This document shows positions 51,255-60,462 of a stretch of DNA of 64,000 nucleotides, piece by piece; the first letter of the stretch is position 1; each line of letters begins with the position of its first letter. A program made the position numbers and the translations under genes. The notes below the pieces were generated by a model that was given only the letters and a program-made list of their open reading frames with translations, was not told the origin of the DNA and ran no database searches. Source of the stretch: Arcticibacterium sp047623945 (GTDB lineage: Bacteria > Bacteroidota > Bacteroidia > Cytophagales > Spirosomataceae); NCBI GenBank assembly GCA_047623945.1, contig JBLHOT010000006.1, positions 20,673 to 84,672 of the forward strand. The letters run 5' to 3'.

Positions 51255-52445
51255 CTATTTTCTGGCCAGCCAGTTTTCTGGATTCTGTTTTGTGAATTGG
51301 TGCCATACTTGAAAGTTTATTTCGTATTCGCCGTTTTTTTCAGCGGCTATGCCAATTAACTGACCAGCAATTACCGTGTCTTGAAGTTTGACATTAACAC
51401 TTTTAAGGTTCGCATAAACCGTAAAATACTCCCCATGCTGGATAGCAATAACATTGTTTAATCCTGGTATTTGAGAAATATCCAATACCAGACCGTCAAA
51501 AACAGAGCTTACCCGGGCATTTGGAGAAGTTTGAATGTCTACCCCGTTATTATCAATTTTAATATTTTTTAGAATCGGATGATTTTTAACTCCAAACTTA
51601 TCTGAAATAAAACCACTTTGAACTGGCCAAGGTAATCTGGCTTGGTTATTCTGAAAGGAATTAGACAAAGCAGTATTGATAACAGCTTCGTTTCTGGTGG
51701 AGGTGCTTACACGGGCAGCAGACTTTCTAACAATCGAAGAAATCAAATTATCCAATCTTTTGATGGCCCTTTTAGAATCTGCTATTTCTCGCTTAATCTG
51801 TTTTTCTTGTTTACCCAATTGTGCCACGGTTAATGATTGCTCTTTTTTGAGGCGAGTTAACTTTTGGGTCTGACCTTGTTTCTTATTTAGAACGAGTACT
51901 TTATCTACTTTTTTAAGAGATAGTTCGTTTTGCCTTTTGGATAGCGTTTCTGCAATTTTATTTATTTGATTTACCTGTGTTTTTCGGTTGTCTGTGTATT
52001 GTTCTAGGTATTTATACCGCATCACAAGGTCATTAAAAGACCTTGCCGAGAATAAAAAGCTGAGTTTATTTAGTCTGCCACTAGATTTTGAAGCTATATA
52101 TAGCATTTCGGCATATTCCTTTTTTAGAAGGTCTAGCTTAGCTTTAAGTTCATTGTTAGCAATTTCTAGCTCGGCTATTTCAGTATCCATTAGGTCTATG
52201 TCTTCTGAGAAAAGCTCAATTTGCCTTTGCTGATTACCAATTTGTGTGTTTAGAGCTTTTACTCTTCCCAAGGAAGCATTTTTCTTTCGGCTAGTTTGGT
52301 TTAAGACACGCTCCGCTCTTTCTATTCTCTGCTGATTGTCTTGTTTTTCTTTTTCAAGCTGGTCTCTGGACTTTTGTGCAAAAAGGCCAAAGCTCCAGAA
52401 GAAGCAGGCCGCAAGTAAAAGCACTTTTTTGGTTTTAGAGTCCAT
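51255..52445 (-). CDS. EnvC-like murein hydrolase activator with degenerate M23 domain
   Basis: A 396-residue exported protein. I choose ATG 52445. A signal helix (KVLLLAACFFWSFGLFAQ) is followed by a long coiled coil (about 25-250) and a C-terminal LytM/M23 fold (about 275-390, WPVQSGFISDKFG through WHQFTKQNPENWLARK). The catalytic zinc residues are missing: the HxxxD site reads NNGVD and the late HxH reads INF. This is the pattern of EnvC, which activates amidases rather than cutting peptidoglycan itself. It likely works in cell separation. Confidence 0.85.
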   Translation of the reverse strand: MDSKTKKVLLLAACFFWSFGLFAQKSRDQLEKEKQDNQQRIERAERVLNQTSRKKNASLGRVKALNTQIGNQQRQIELFSEDIDLMDTEIAELEIANNELKAKLDLLKKEYAEMLYIASKSSGRLNKLSFLFSARSFNDLVMRYKYLEQYTDNRKTQVNQINKIAETLSKRQNELSLKKVDKVLVLNKKQGQTQKLTRLKKEQSLTVAQLGKQEKQIKREIADSKRAIKRLDNLISSIVRKSAARVSTSTRNEAVINTALSNSFQNNQARLPWPVQSGFISDKFGVKNHPILKNIKIDNNGVDIQTSPNARVSSVFDGLVLDISQIPGLNNVIAIQHGEYFTVYANLKSVNVKLQDTVIAGQLIGIAAEKNGEYEINFQVWHQFTKQNPENWLARK

Positions 52446-52484
52446 GATCAAAATTAAGCCAAATATTCATTTAATTAGGTGGAC

Positions 52485-53300
52485 TTAGAATGCGATTATA
52501 CCCAATTCGTAGCTTTTTGGAACAGTATAAGGAAAACGAAGGGGCTGGTCCAGAAACTCAAACTTGGTATGCCTAAAATCTAATGTCGAAGTTTTGACCA
52601 AGTCACTTTTTATAACATCTATTTTGGCAAATATAGCGTGTGGAATCACTGCTCTATTCTCTAACTCAATGAAATCAGAATAGGAAACACCTAGCTTACT
52701 TTTACCTCCTATATCTTCTGCAAGAATGGTGGTGAGCTTGTGATTTACGTTATCTACTTGATTTTCTATTTGGATATTCCCAGCTTGTTGAAAAAGACTT
52801 GTATAGAGACTATTAAGCTGGACTAGGTCGTCTTTTTTTTGTCCGAAGGGTAAATTACCTACGAGCAAGGACTGTAGTAGGCTAAAGTCAAAGTTAAAAT
52901 TGAATTGTTTGCTAAGGTCGGCAATACTTAGACCGTAGTGTTTCTTATTTATTCTATCCATAAACTGAATAGAATCCTGTGTAATCAGGCATCTAGCGGC
53001 CTCTATACCCACAGATACTGATATCCAAATTACGCTGTCTTTTTGAATATGAACATTAGCAGGAAATGACTGTGAAAGGTTTTCAGACCGAAAGTCAATC
53101 TTACTTTTGAGTTTAAGGTATTTAAAATCAGACTCATAGATATTGAGTTCAACTTCTTGCTCTAGGTTTGTAGAATCTACCTGAGAAAAATCGACTTTAG
53201 GAAGTTCGGCAATAGACTTTTGAATCTTACCTCTTTTGCAGGAGGCTTGAATAAACAAAATGCCTATCAATAGGAGAAATCGAGAACGGTTTAATATCAT
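52485..53300 (-). CDS. DUF4292 family lipoprotein
   Basis: A 271-residue protein with a lipoprotein signal (FLLLIGILFIQASC, lipid cysteine near 21). The rest is beta-strand rich, for example IWISVSVGIEAARCLITQDSIQFMDRINKKHY, and resembles a LolA/LolB-type half barrel, as in DUF4292. The family is found next to TPR proteins and EnvC in Cytophagales, so an outer-membrane biogenesis role is reasonable. It lies 9 bp after the TPR gene. Confidence 0.75.
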   Translation of the reverse strand: MILNRSRFLLLIGILFIQASCKRGKIQKSIAELPKVDFSQVDSTNLEQEVELNIYESDFKYLKLKSKIDFRSENLSQSFPANVHIQKDSVIWISVSVGIEAARCLITQDSIQFMDRINKKHYGLSIADLSKQFNFNFDFSLLQSLLVGNLPFGQKKDDLVQLNSLYTSLFQQAGNIQIENQVDNVNHKLTTILAEDIGGKSKLGVSYSDFIELENRAVIPHAIFAKIDVIKSDLVKTSTLDFRHTKFEFLDQPLRFPYTVPKSYELGIIAF

Positions 53301-53309
53301 TGACGGGTT

Positions 53310-55025
53310 TTATTCAATGTATTGCTTTTTAAGAATTTTTGAATCTATATAGATGCTGTTTTCGCCAAGTTCTTTTGCTTTGTTCCACTGCTCCAGAGCT
53401 TGTGTGACTTCACCAAGCTTATAGAGGATATCACCATAATGCTCTAGAATGGTTCCGTTTAGGACCGTACGGGTTTTTATCGCTTTTTCAATAATGGTTT
53501 TGGCTGCAGAATATTCACCTTGTTGGAATAAAACCCAGCCATGCGTATCAATATACTCAATATTGTCAGGGTTTAATGAAAGTAGCCTCCCAGAGAGCAA
53601 ATGAGCTTTGTCCAAATCCTTCTTTTCAATAGCCAAAAAGTAGCTATAATTGTTTAGAACCGGTGCATAGTTTGGATCTAATTCCAAGACTTGGTCATAA
53701 GCTTTATAGGCTTCCGAATAGCGTTTAGTGGCATGGAAGGAATCCCCAAGAAGACTCGAAATATGCTTTGACAGCTCCACATTGTCAAAAGCGAGGGCCT
53801 TAGCTTCTTCTAAGGCATAGATAGCTTCATTGTATTCCTTTTTTAAAACATTTCCATATCCATAGTGATACCAGAAGAAGGCTTGATTTGGGAAATAATC
53901 TGAGGCGTTTTGAGCATCTTTTATTAAGGCGTCTATATCATTCAGTTTTGTATCTAGTTCTACCAGAGCTAACCATACTTCAAAAACAGATTTATCATAC
54001 TTTGTAGATTTCAAGTAGTTCTCTCGTGCCTCTCTAAGGTTTCCTTTTTTCATCAGTAGGTCTCCCATGAATACATAAGAGCCCGCAAGTCTTGGCTCTA
54101 TGTCTATCAACTTTTGGGTTAACTCTATTGCACTGTTTAGGTTTTCTGTGCTTGGGGTGTCTTCTATAAGTTTGTTATAAGAACCCAATACTTTGAGTTT
54201 GATTTCGGGTTCTAGTTCTTTGTTGTCAAAAGCCAATTGGAGTTCTTTATTACAGGCTTCTAAATCCCCTTGCCTTCTATAGATATCGGCTAATAATACG
54301 CGGCCTTCGGCCAAGTTTGGGTCGTCTTTTAGATAATTAATGAGCAACTTTTGAGCATCATTAAGCTTTTGATTTCCAATCATTATTTGTGCTTGATTAA
54401 GCACATAGTCAGGCTCTAATGGCTGGTTTTCAATAAGTCTGTTCCCTTCCTTAATGGCCTCATCTACTTTGTTCTGCTTTAAATAAAGCATTTGTTTACG
54501 ATTAGAAATCTCTTCGTCAGCTCCTATATTTTTTTCTACCTGATTATAGAGCCTAATGGCTTGATCATATTCTTCCTGATTAATATAAATGTCACTTAGT
54601 AGGATATAACTGGTGATGTCGAGAGGGTTTTTCTTTATAACTTTTTTGTATAAATCAATGGCCTCACGATAGTTGTATTGTTTGGCCAATATACTAGCGT
54701 AATACTTTTGATAATAGGCGTTTTCTTTATCCAAGGCTAAAGCAGATTTCGCCGCATCAGCTGCATGGTTTAGTTCGTTTAACTCTAGATGAGATTTAGT
54801 AAGCATGTGGTACATGCCGGGCGTGGGGTCATATTTATTGATAATTACCTGAAAAATGGCAGCGGACTTGGCGTAGTTTTCGGCCATGTACTCTTTCATT
54901 CCTTCAATAAACGCAGACTCAGCGGCGAGTTGCTGGTCATCTATTACCCCTTTTGAAGGTTTGCTTTGTCCTATAACGCAAAGCGGGACGACCAGAAGGC
55001 CAAATATGAAAAGCTTTTTTAGCAT
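53310..55025 (-). CDS. Exported TPR-repeat protein
   Basis: A 571-residue protein with signal peptide (MLKKLFIFGLLVVPLCVIGQ) and about fourteen TPR units across the length (for example MLTKSHLELNELNHAADAAKSALAL, SYILLSDIYINQEEYDQAIRLYNQV, AYDQVLELDPNYAPVLNNYSYFLA). It is a periplasmic scaffold and heads a run with DUF4292 and envC genes at 9- and 39-bp gaps, suggesting they cooperate at the cell envelope. A near-consensus -7 element (TACTTTG) lies about 75 bp upstream. Confidence 0.85.
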   Translation of the reverse strand: MLKKLFIFGLLVVPLCVIGQSKPSKGVIDDQQLAAESAFIEGMKEYMAENYAKSAAIFQVIINKYDPTPGMYHMLTKSHLELNELNHAADAAKSALALDKENAYYQKYYASILAKQYNYREAIDLYKKVIKKNPLDITSYILLSDIYINQEEYDQAIRLYNQVEKNIGADEEISNRKQMLYLKQNKVDEAIKEGNRLIENQPLEPDYVLNQAQIMIGNQKLNDAQKLLINYLKDDPNLAEGRVLLADIYRRQGDLEACNKELQLAFDNKELEPEIKLKVLGSYNKLIEDTPSTENLNSAIELTQKLIDIEPRLAGSYVFMGDLLMKKGNLREARENYLKSTKYDKSVFEVWLALVELDTKLNDIDALIKDAQNASDYFPNQAFFWYHYGYGNVLKKEYNEAIYALEEAKALAFDNVELSKHISSLLGDSFHATKRYSEAYKAYDQVLELDPNYAPVLNNYSYFLAIEKKDLDKAHLLSGRLLSLNPDNIEYIDTHGWVLFQQGEYSAAKTIIEKAIKTRTVLNGTILEHYGDILYKLGEVTQALEQWNKAKELGENSIYIDSKILKKQYIE

Positions 55026-55213
55026 TAAGGGTCTAATTATTAAAGACTTATAGTCGTTAGGTATGATTGTTGCGATGGTGTCGCCAAATCAGAACGCAAA
55101 GTACCTTAATTTGTTACACTTCGCCAAAATATCATTTAATAGACGTTTGAAGTGGAGAAATGTCGCATTTTATACAAATTTGTGGTGCTTAATTTTCTAC
55201 CCATCCTTAACAA

Positions 55214-57247
55214 ATGGCTAAAAACAAACACCTTAAAAACAATAAACCAGCTTCCGGACCTCAAAAACCCCAAGAAGTTACAATAGAGAACCCTCCTTTT
55301 GATTTAGAAAACAAGTGGGTTTTTCTCATGCTCTTTGCTGGGATCTTCTTAGCCTATGCTCAGATTTGGGCAAATGGCCTTGTATGGGATGATGACCCTT
55401 ACATCACCTTAAACGATGCCGTTAAAGATTTCGATTTAAGAGCATTGTTAACCGGTTTTCACGTGGGTAATTTTCATCCATTGACCATGCTTAGCTTAGC
55501 CTTAGAATATGCAATAGTTGGTGAAAGTCCTTGGCTTTATCATTTGAATAATCTGCTATTACATGGTATTAATAGCTTTTTAGTTTTTGGCCTCATAAAA
55601 AAGTTGAATAAGCATACTTGGGTAGCTTTATTAACGGCATTGTTTTTTGCCTTGCATCCAATGCATGTGGAGTCTGTAGCTTGGGCGGCAGAACGTAAAG
55701 ATGTTTTGTATACGTTGTTTTTACTCCTTTCTTTCAGGAGTTACTTAATGTACACGGACAAAGGAGGTAAGATTCAATACGCTCTTTCTCTACTCTTTTT
55801 TGTGCTCTCTTGTTTTTCTAAAGGAATGGCGGTGGTTTTGCCTGCTTTATTGATAGTGACAGATTGGTGGTTTTTAAATAAGAAATTGTCTGTTAAGAAT
55901 TTAGTGGACAAGGTCCCCTTTTTCGCGATTACATTGATTTTTGCCTATATAGCGACTGCCGCCCAAAAAGATGCTGGGGCAGATGCCACTTCTGTTATTT
56001 CTGCGGCCTATTCCTTAGGCGAAAGAGCTAGGATTGCTTCGTACTCTTTTTTGTTTTATTGGTACAAAACAATTGTTCCGTATAACCTTCTTCCGTTTTA
56101 TCCTTACCCAGGCAAGCCAAATGGTCAGTTGCCAGGTATTTTTAATTTGGCGGTTTTTGTCCTCCCTGTTTTTCTTGGAGCGGTGTACTATTTCGGACGA
56201 AAGAATAAGAAAATATGGTGGGCGGTGGCCTTTTTTCTCATCGCCATTTCTACCGTTTTGCAGCTATTACCTGTAGGTAGTGCTATTGTGGCAGATAGGT
56301 ATTACTATTTGTCCTCTATTGGGCCTCTTTTCCTACTCAGTTATTTCTTAGGGCGTGGTATTGACAAAAGTAGCTTCTGGAAAGTGGTAAGTTTTGGTTT
56401 AATAGGCATTTATACCGTTCTGACTTTCTTTCAAGTTCCTCATTGGAAAAATGGCTTTAACTTATTTACCCCAGCAGAGAAAGTATACCCACAAGATGCC
56501 ATGGTTTTGAGTAATTTAGGTTGGTTTCACTTGGGTGACGAGAACTTCCCGCTTGCCAAGCAATACCTAATACAGGCAGACAATAACGGATTCAAAAACG
56601 CGGATGTTTGTAGAACAATAGGGTCTATGTACATAGATGAAGGCCAGTACGACTTGGCACGGCCCTATATTCAAAGGGCTTATAATTACATGCCTATTAC
56701 CAATAGAACCGACTGGTTAATGGCTTTGGTTTTAAGTAAGACCAATCAAAATGAAGAGGCTCTTCAATATGCCAAAATAGCCGCAGAGGCTGAACCAGAT
56801 AATTTTGAATTTCAGAATACTTACGCTTCAGTATTGGCAGCCGTAGGGCAAGGGACACAGGCCAGAGTGTTAATGGACCAATTGATTAGCGAAAACCCGG
56901 AAAACTTAGATTTACAGCTTAACAGAACATACTCATTTAGGCAAGAAGGAAACTTTGAGCAAGAGTTACTAGACTTAAAAGCACTTATTGAAAGGGCTCC
57001 AGATTACTTGCCTGCCTTTAAAAATATCGGGGTAACACTTTCAGAATTGGGTAGAAACACAGAGACTATCAGTTTCTGGAAAAAGGCGGCAGAACTTGAC
57101 CCTTCGGGTGATTACGAATATAATATAGGAATAAATTATGCCAATCAAAACAGGGTTTCAGAGGCTATACCTTGGTATAAGGCAGCTGCCAGAAAAGGTA
57201 AGCAGGAAGCTATAGATTTATTAGCTCAGAACGGTGTGGCTTATTAA
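55214..57247 (+). CDS. TMTC-like membrane glycosyltransferase with C-terminal TPR
   Basis: A 677-residue protein. After a basic N-terminus, about eleven hydrophobic segments fill residues 33-410. The loop WANGLVWDDDPYITLND (about 52-68), with paired aspartates, and the HVESVAWAAERKDVLYTLF segment match the GT-C fold of the TMTC (DUF1736) family. The last 240 residues contain TPR units (AMVLSNLGWFHLGDENFPLAKQYL, etc.). Eukaryotic TMTC proteins O-mannosylate proteins. The bacterial counterpart presumably transfers a lipid-linked sugar to an exported substrate. The substrate is unknown. Confidence 0.82.
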   Translation: MAKNKHLKNNKPASGPQKPQEVTIENPPFDLENKWVFLMLFAGIFLAYAQIWANGLVWDDDPYITLNDAVKDFDLRALLTGFHVGNFHPLTMLSLALEYAIVGESPWLYHLNNLLLHGINSFLVFGLIKKLNKHTWVALLTALFFALHPMHVESVAWAAERKDVLYTLFLLLSFRSYLMYTDKGGKIQYALSLLFFVLSCFSKGMAVVLPALLIVTDWWFLNKKLSVKNLVDKVPFFAITLIFAYIATAAQKDAGADATSVISAAYSLGERARIASYSFLFYWYKTIVPYNLLPFYPYPGKPNGQLPGIFNLAVFVLPVFLGAVYYFGRKNKKIWWAVAFFLIAISTVLQLLPVGSAIVADRYYYLSSIGPLFLLSYFLGRGIDKSSFWKVVSFGLIGIYTVLTFFQVPHWKNGFNLFTPAEKVYPQDAMVLSNLGWFHLGDENFPLAKQYLIQADNNGFKNADVCRTIGSMYIDEGQYDLARPYIQRAYNYMPITNRTDWLMALVLSKTNQNEEALQYAKIAAEAEPDNFEFQNTYASVLAAVGQGTQARVLMDQLISENPENLDLQLNRTYSFRQEGNFEQELLDLKALIERAPDYLPAFKNIGVTLSELGRNTETISFWKKAAELDPSGDYEYNIGINYANQNRVSEAIPWYKAAARKGKQEAIDLLAQNGVAY

Positions 57248-57252
57248 TTAGA

Positions 57253-58668
57253 CTAGCTGCGGTATTGCTCAATAATTCTATGTAAAGCCTTCTGCGTTTT
57301 TAGGTTTGGGAAAAAAGGATAAATTTGCTCGTGAGCAGCAAAATCCAAATTCAAACCATCTTGTAGATATTGGTAAGCTTCGCCGTAGGTGCCATTATAA
57401 ACTAAATAAACGGTAGCACGATAGTATAAGTCTGCCTCATCTGGAACTTCTTCAATAGCGTCAATGATGATTTCGAAAGCCTTTTGATACTCTTTTTTTT
57501 CAAAGTAGAGCAAAGACCAATTCAGCCAAATGTCAATATTTTCTGGATCTAGATGTGCCGCGTGTTGGTAAGCCTCGATACTAGAAAGGATGTTTCCAAT
57601 TCGTGCCTCTACATCTGCTTGTAGTAGCCAATAGTCACTATTGGATTTATTAAGAGTGGTGGCTTTTTTAATAAAATGAATGGCTTCCATCCACTTCTTT
57701 TGCTCAAAAAGAACAGATGCCATACCATACCATGCTTCGTCCCAATTATCGTCTAGTTCGGTTGCTTTCTTATATTTTGTGAATGCTTCTAGAAAGTGAC
57801 CTAACTTTTCATAACTGGCAGCCAAATAAGTCAGTACTTCTGCGGATGGCTTTTCATGTTTTAGCGTTTTGATGTAGGCTTCATTGGCCTTGGCATAATT
57901 TTCTGCATTCATGTAGTTATGAGCTAAATTAAACCAGCCACTTGCAAAATCGTCTTTTACTACTACAGAGAAGTCAAACGCCTGAATGGCCTCATCGTAT
58001 TTTTTAAGCCGTGCGTAGGCTAAACCTAGACAGTACCAAGCAAAATGAGAATAAGGCTTGTCGTCTGTAAGGCCTTTAAAGTAGAGGAGGTTTTCCTCTA
58101 GCTCATTTAAGTATTCCAGATTATAAATAAGTTCTAGGTAGGCTATTTCGTTCTCATAGCCCAGCCTTATAGCTTCTTTATAATGCACCACGGCACTTTC
58201 TAAGTCTTCCGCTTTTTGGTATGTCTGGCCTAGCTGAAAGTGAATGTCATCTTTTTGATCAGAAAGTAAAAGAGCACGTTTTAGAACTTCTATGGCATTC
58301 TCTTTTTCTCCAAGAAGATTCCAAAGAACTCCTTTCATGTAGAGTATTTCTGTGTCTGCCGGAAAGAAAGTGGCGGCTTTGTCCAGCAATTCCATACCGA
58401 TGTCATACTCTTGCTCATTAACGTGTAACTGTGTTCTGTTAAGGAGTAGTTCTAGAGAATAGGGATATTGGTCTAAACCTAGTTCACATGCCTTTTTGGC
58501 GAAATCCCATTTAGCATTTTCAATGTAAAAACCAGATAGTTTTTCGTAAGTTTCTTCGTCAAGATAGCGAGACTCATTGTTCAAAAGCATGGCCTCAAAC
58601 ATCTCAGCGGATCTAGCTACTTCTTTGTCTTCTATATCATCGAAATTGTCTTCAAATTCTAAATCCAT
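57253..58668 (-). CDS. Cytoplasmic TPR-repeat protein
   Basis: A 471-residue protein with no signal peptide, starting with an acidic stretch (LEFEDNFDDIEDKE) and then about twelve TPR units (for example FYIENAKWDFAKKACELGLDQYP, HFAWYCLGLAYARLKKYDEAIQAFD, IDIWLNWSLLYFEKKEYQKAFE). It is likely a scaffold for protein contacts. It faces the TMTC-like gene with a 5-bp gap. No partner can be named. Confidence 0.8.
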   Translation of the reverse strand: MDLEFEDNFDDIEDKEVARSAEMFEAMLLNNESRYLDEETYEKLSGFYIENAKWDFAKKACELGLDQYPYSLELLLNRTQLHVNEQEYDIGMELLDKAATFFPADTEILYMKGVLWNLLGEKENAIEVLKRALLLSDQKDDIHFQLGQTYQKAEDLESAVVHYKEAIRLGYENEIAYLELIYNLEYLNELEENLLYFKGLTDDKPYSHFAWYCLGLAYARLKKYDEAIQAFDFSVVVKDDFASGWFNLAHNYMNAENYAKANEAYIKTLKHEKPSAEVLTYLAASYEKLGHFLEAFTKYKKATELDDNWDEAWYGMASVLFEQKKWMEAIHFIKKATTLNKSNSDYWLLQADVEARIGNILSSIEAYQHAAHLDPENIDIWLNWSLLYFEKKEYQKAFEIIIDAIEEVPDEADLYYRATVYLVYNGTYGEAYQYLQDGLNLDFAAHEQIYPFFPNLKTQKALHRIIEQYRS

Positions 58669-58782
58669 TCAGATTCACATTGGTTTTAGTTTATTTGTCC
58701 TGATAAAATTAAAACTAATTAATTCTAAGGACTAATGCATTCCGTGATGGCCAATTTGTTAAAAATTAATGGCTAATGTTCT

Positions 58783-58811
58783 GGGCTAATATGAGATTTA
58801 AATATTAGCCC
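58783..58811 (+). other. Perfect 10-bp-stem hairpin upstream of purU
   Basis: GGGCTAATAT (58783-58792) and ATATTAGCCC (58802-58811) are exact complements around a 9-nt loop, followed by GG and, further on, a T-run. It lies 120 bp before purU and 115 bp before the start of the divergent TPR gene. No riboswitch class is recognised; it could be a stray terminator or protein site. Confidence 0.4.
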
Positions 58812-58930
58812 TTGGAGGTTATTTTTTTCGAAATCACTTTGTGTCGATTAAAATAATGCCATTTTAATTTGCTTATGCCTTCCTCTATCTATTTGATTCG
58901 CATAATAATTCTAAAGCTTTAGCTTAAAAA

Positions 58931-59770
58931 ATGACTAAAAATATCCTTTTAATGGAAGGCCCTGACGCCAAAGGCCTTATTTACCACGTTTCAAAGGTGC
59001 TTTACAAAAATGACTGCAACATTATGAAGCAGGACGAGTTTGTGAGCCCGTCGGGTCAATTTTTTATGCGGACAGAGTTTGAAAGTGAAGAAGAATTTGA
59101 TGCTGAAATTGTCATATCAGATTTGCGTAAAAGGGTGCCCAATGAGGCTATAAATTTTAGAGTAAACCCTGCACAGAAGAAGGATATCATTATTCTTTGT
59201 ACCAAAGAGCATCACTGCTTATCTGACTTGCTGACTCGTTATCATTTTGGAGAACTAAATGCCAATATATTGGCAGTGGTTAGCAATTATGATAAGCTAG
59301 AATCCTTTGTTAACAAGTTTGATATTCCATATCATTTTGTAAGTCATGAGGGTTTAACAAGAGAGGAGCATGAACATGAATTATTAAAGGTGCTTAGTGG
59401 CTATAGACCTCAATATTTAGTTTTGGCGAAGTATATGAGGATCCTCACACCAGGTTTTGTGGCTAAGTATTCTAATAAGATTGTGAATATCCACCATTCC
59501 TTTTTGCCAGCCTTTATTGGTGCTAATCCTTATCGTCAGGCTTTTGAGAGAGGGGTTAAAATTATTGGAGCTACGGCTCACTTTGTCAATAATAATCTAG
59601 ATGAGGGGCCTATTATAGCTCAAGATATTAAGGAGGTAGATCACCGTTTTTCAACAGTTGATATGTCTAGAGAAGGGAAAGACGTAGAAAAAACGGTACT
59701 TACAAAGGCCCTGAAATTGGTTTTTAGTGATAGCGTTTTTATCTATGGCAATAGGACTATTATTCTTTAG
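58931..59770 (+). CDS. purU: Formyltetrahydrofolate deformylase
   Basis: A 279-residue enzyme that hydrolyses 10-formyl-THF to THF and formate, balancing one-carbon pools and feeding formate to purine synthesis. The N-terminal ACT domain (3-80) begins NILLMEGPDAKGLIYHVSKVLYKNDCNI. The C-terminal formyltransferase-like domain has the catalytic Asn/His/Asp in VNIHHSFLPAFIGANPY and DEGPIIAQD. Length is typical. It is monocistronic, with its stop nested with that of the convergent outer-membrane gene. Confidence 0.95.
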   Translation: MTKNILLMEGPDAKGLIYHVSKVLYKNDCNIMKQDEFVSPSGQFFMRTEFESEEEFDAEIVISDLRKRVPNEAINFRVNPAQKKDIIILCTKEHHCLSDLLTRYHFGELNANILAVVSNYDKLESFVNKFDIPYHFVSHEGLTREEHEHELLKVLSGYRPQYLVLAKYMRILTPGFVAKYSNKIVNIHHSFLPAFIGANPYRQAFERGVKIIGATAHFVNNNLDEGPIIAQDIKEVDHRFSTVDMSREGKDVEKTVLTKALKLVFSDSVFIYGNRTIIL

Positions 59771-60375
59771 AAAAAGAAACCAAACCTTATCACAATAGGT
59801 GAACCGTTGCCACCAAGGCCTTGGGGCGAAATAAAACCTTTATTATAGGCATAGCCCAAATTGTACATCGCGGAAATGAAACTCCCTTTTTGTTCACGAG
59901 TACGCCCCTGATAAAATCCAGCACCAATAAGTGGCGAACCTTCCCATTTTCTGCCAATTTCACTACCAGCCGGGCTGTTAGAGTCAAAAGAGTAAAACTG
60001 ACTTTCAGGAGCATTCATAAATTCGTATTCGGCATGAGCAAAAATGCTACGCCAAATAGGCTGCCTAATAAATAAACGAGGGCCACCCATGGCCACTCCG
60101 CCAGAATTGAAGCCGCCTTGGTAAATAAATGTGCCACCTATACCCGCTACTGTACCAGCATCAGTGATTTCATAACCTATCATCGGTGAAGCATCCACAT
60201 AGAATGCACCAAAGAAACCCAACCAAAGGTTTCCTCCGTAGTGAAGATTTTCTTTAAAGTCAGACTTTGGCTGTTCAAAAAATACGGGCTTTTCTTCCGG
60301 CTCTAAAGGTGTTTCCTGAGCAAAGGATACCAGAGCAAAAAGAAAAAGGAACGTGCTTAATAGTGATTTGTGCAT
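59767..60375 (-). CDS. Probable outer-membrane beta-barrel protein
   Basis: A 202-residue protein with signal peptide (MHKSLLSTFLFLFALVSFAQ). About eight amphipathic strands are visible (YGGNLWLGFFGAFYVDASPMIGYEI, GIGGTFIYQGGFNSGGVAMGGPRLFI, SIFAHAEYEFM, SFISAMYNLGYAYNK), and the C-terminal residue is Phe in FGFFF, the usual BAM recognition end. It probably is a small barrel in the outer membrane. The function is unknown. Confidence 0.65.
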   Translation of the reverse strand: MHKSLLSTFLFLFALVSFAQETPLEPEEKPVFFEQPKSDFKENLHYGGNLWLGFFGAFYVDASPMIGYEITDAGTVAGIGGTFIYQGGFNSGGVAMGGPRLFIRQPIWRSIFAHAEYEFMNAPESQFYSFDSNSPAGSEIGRKWEGSPLIGAGFYQGRTREQKGSFISAMYNLGYAYNKGFISPQGLGGNGSPIVIRFGFFF

Positions 60376-60462
60376 TTTTTCGTGCTTGTGTTCTCTTTAA
60401 ACGGTTTTAGAACTTGGAATATTTAATGATTCTTGATTAAATCGTTAGGGCTGTAATTTGAG

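Noticed and set aside
58669..58930. THF riboswitch before purU
   Set aside because: None of the conserved THF riboswitch core is visible; only a simple hairpin is present.
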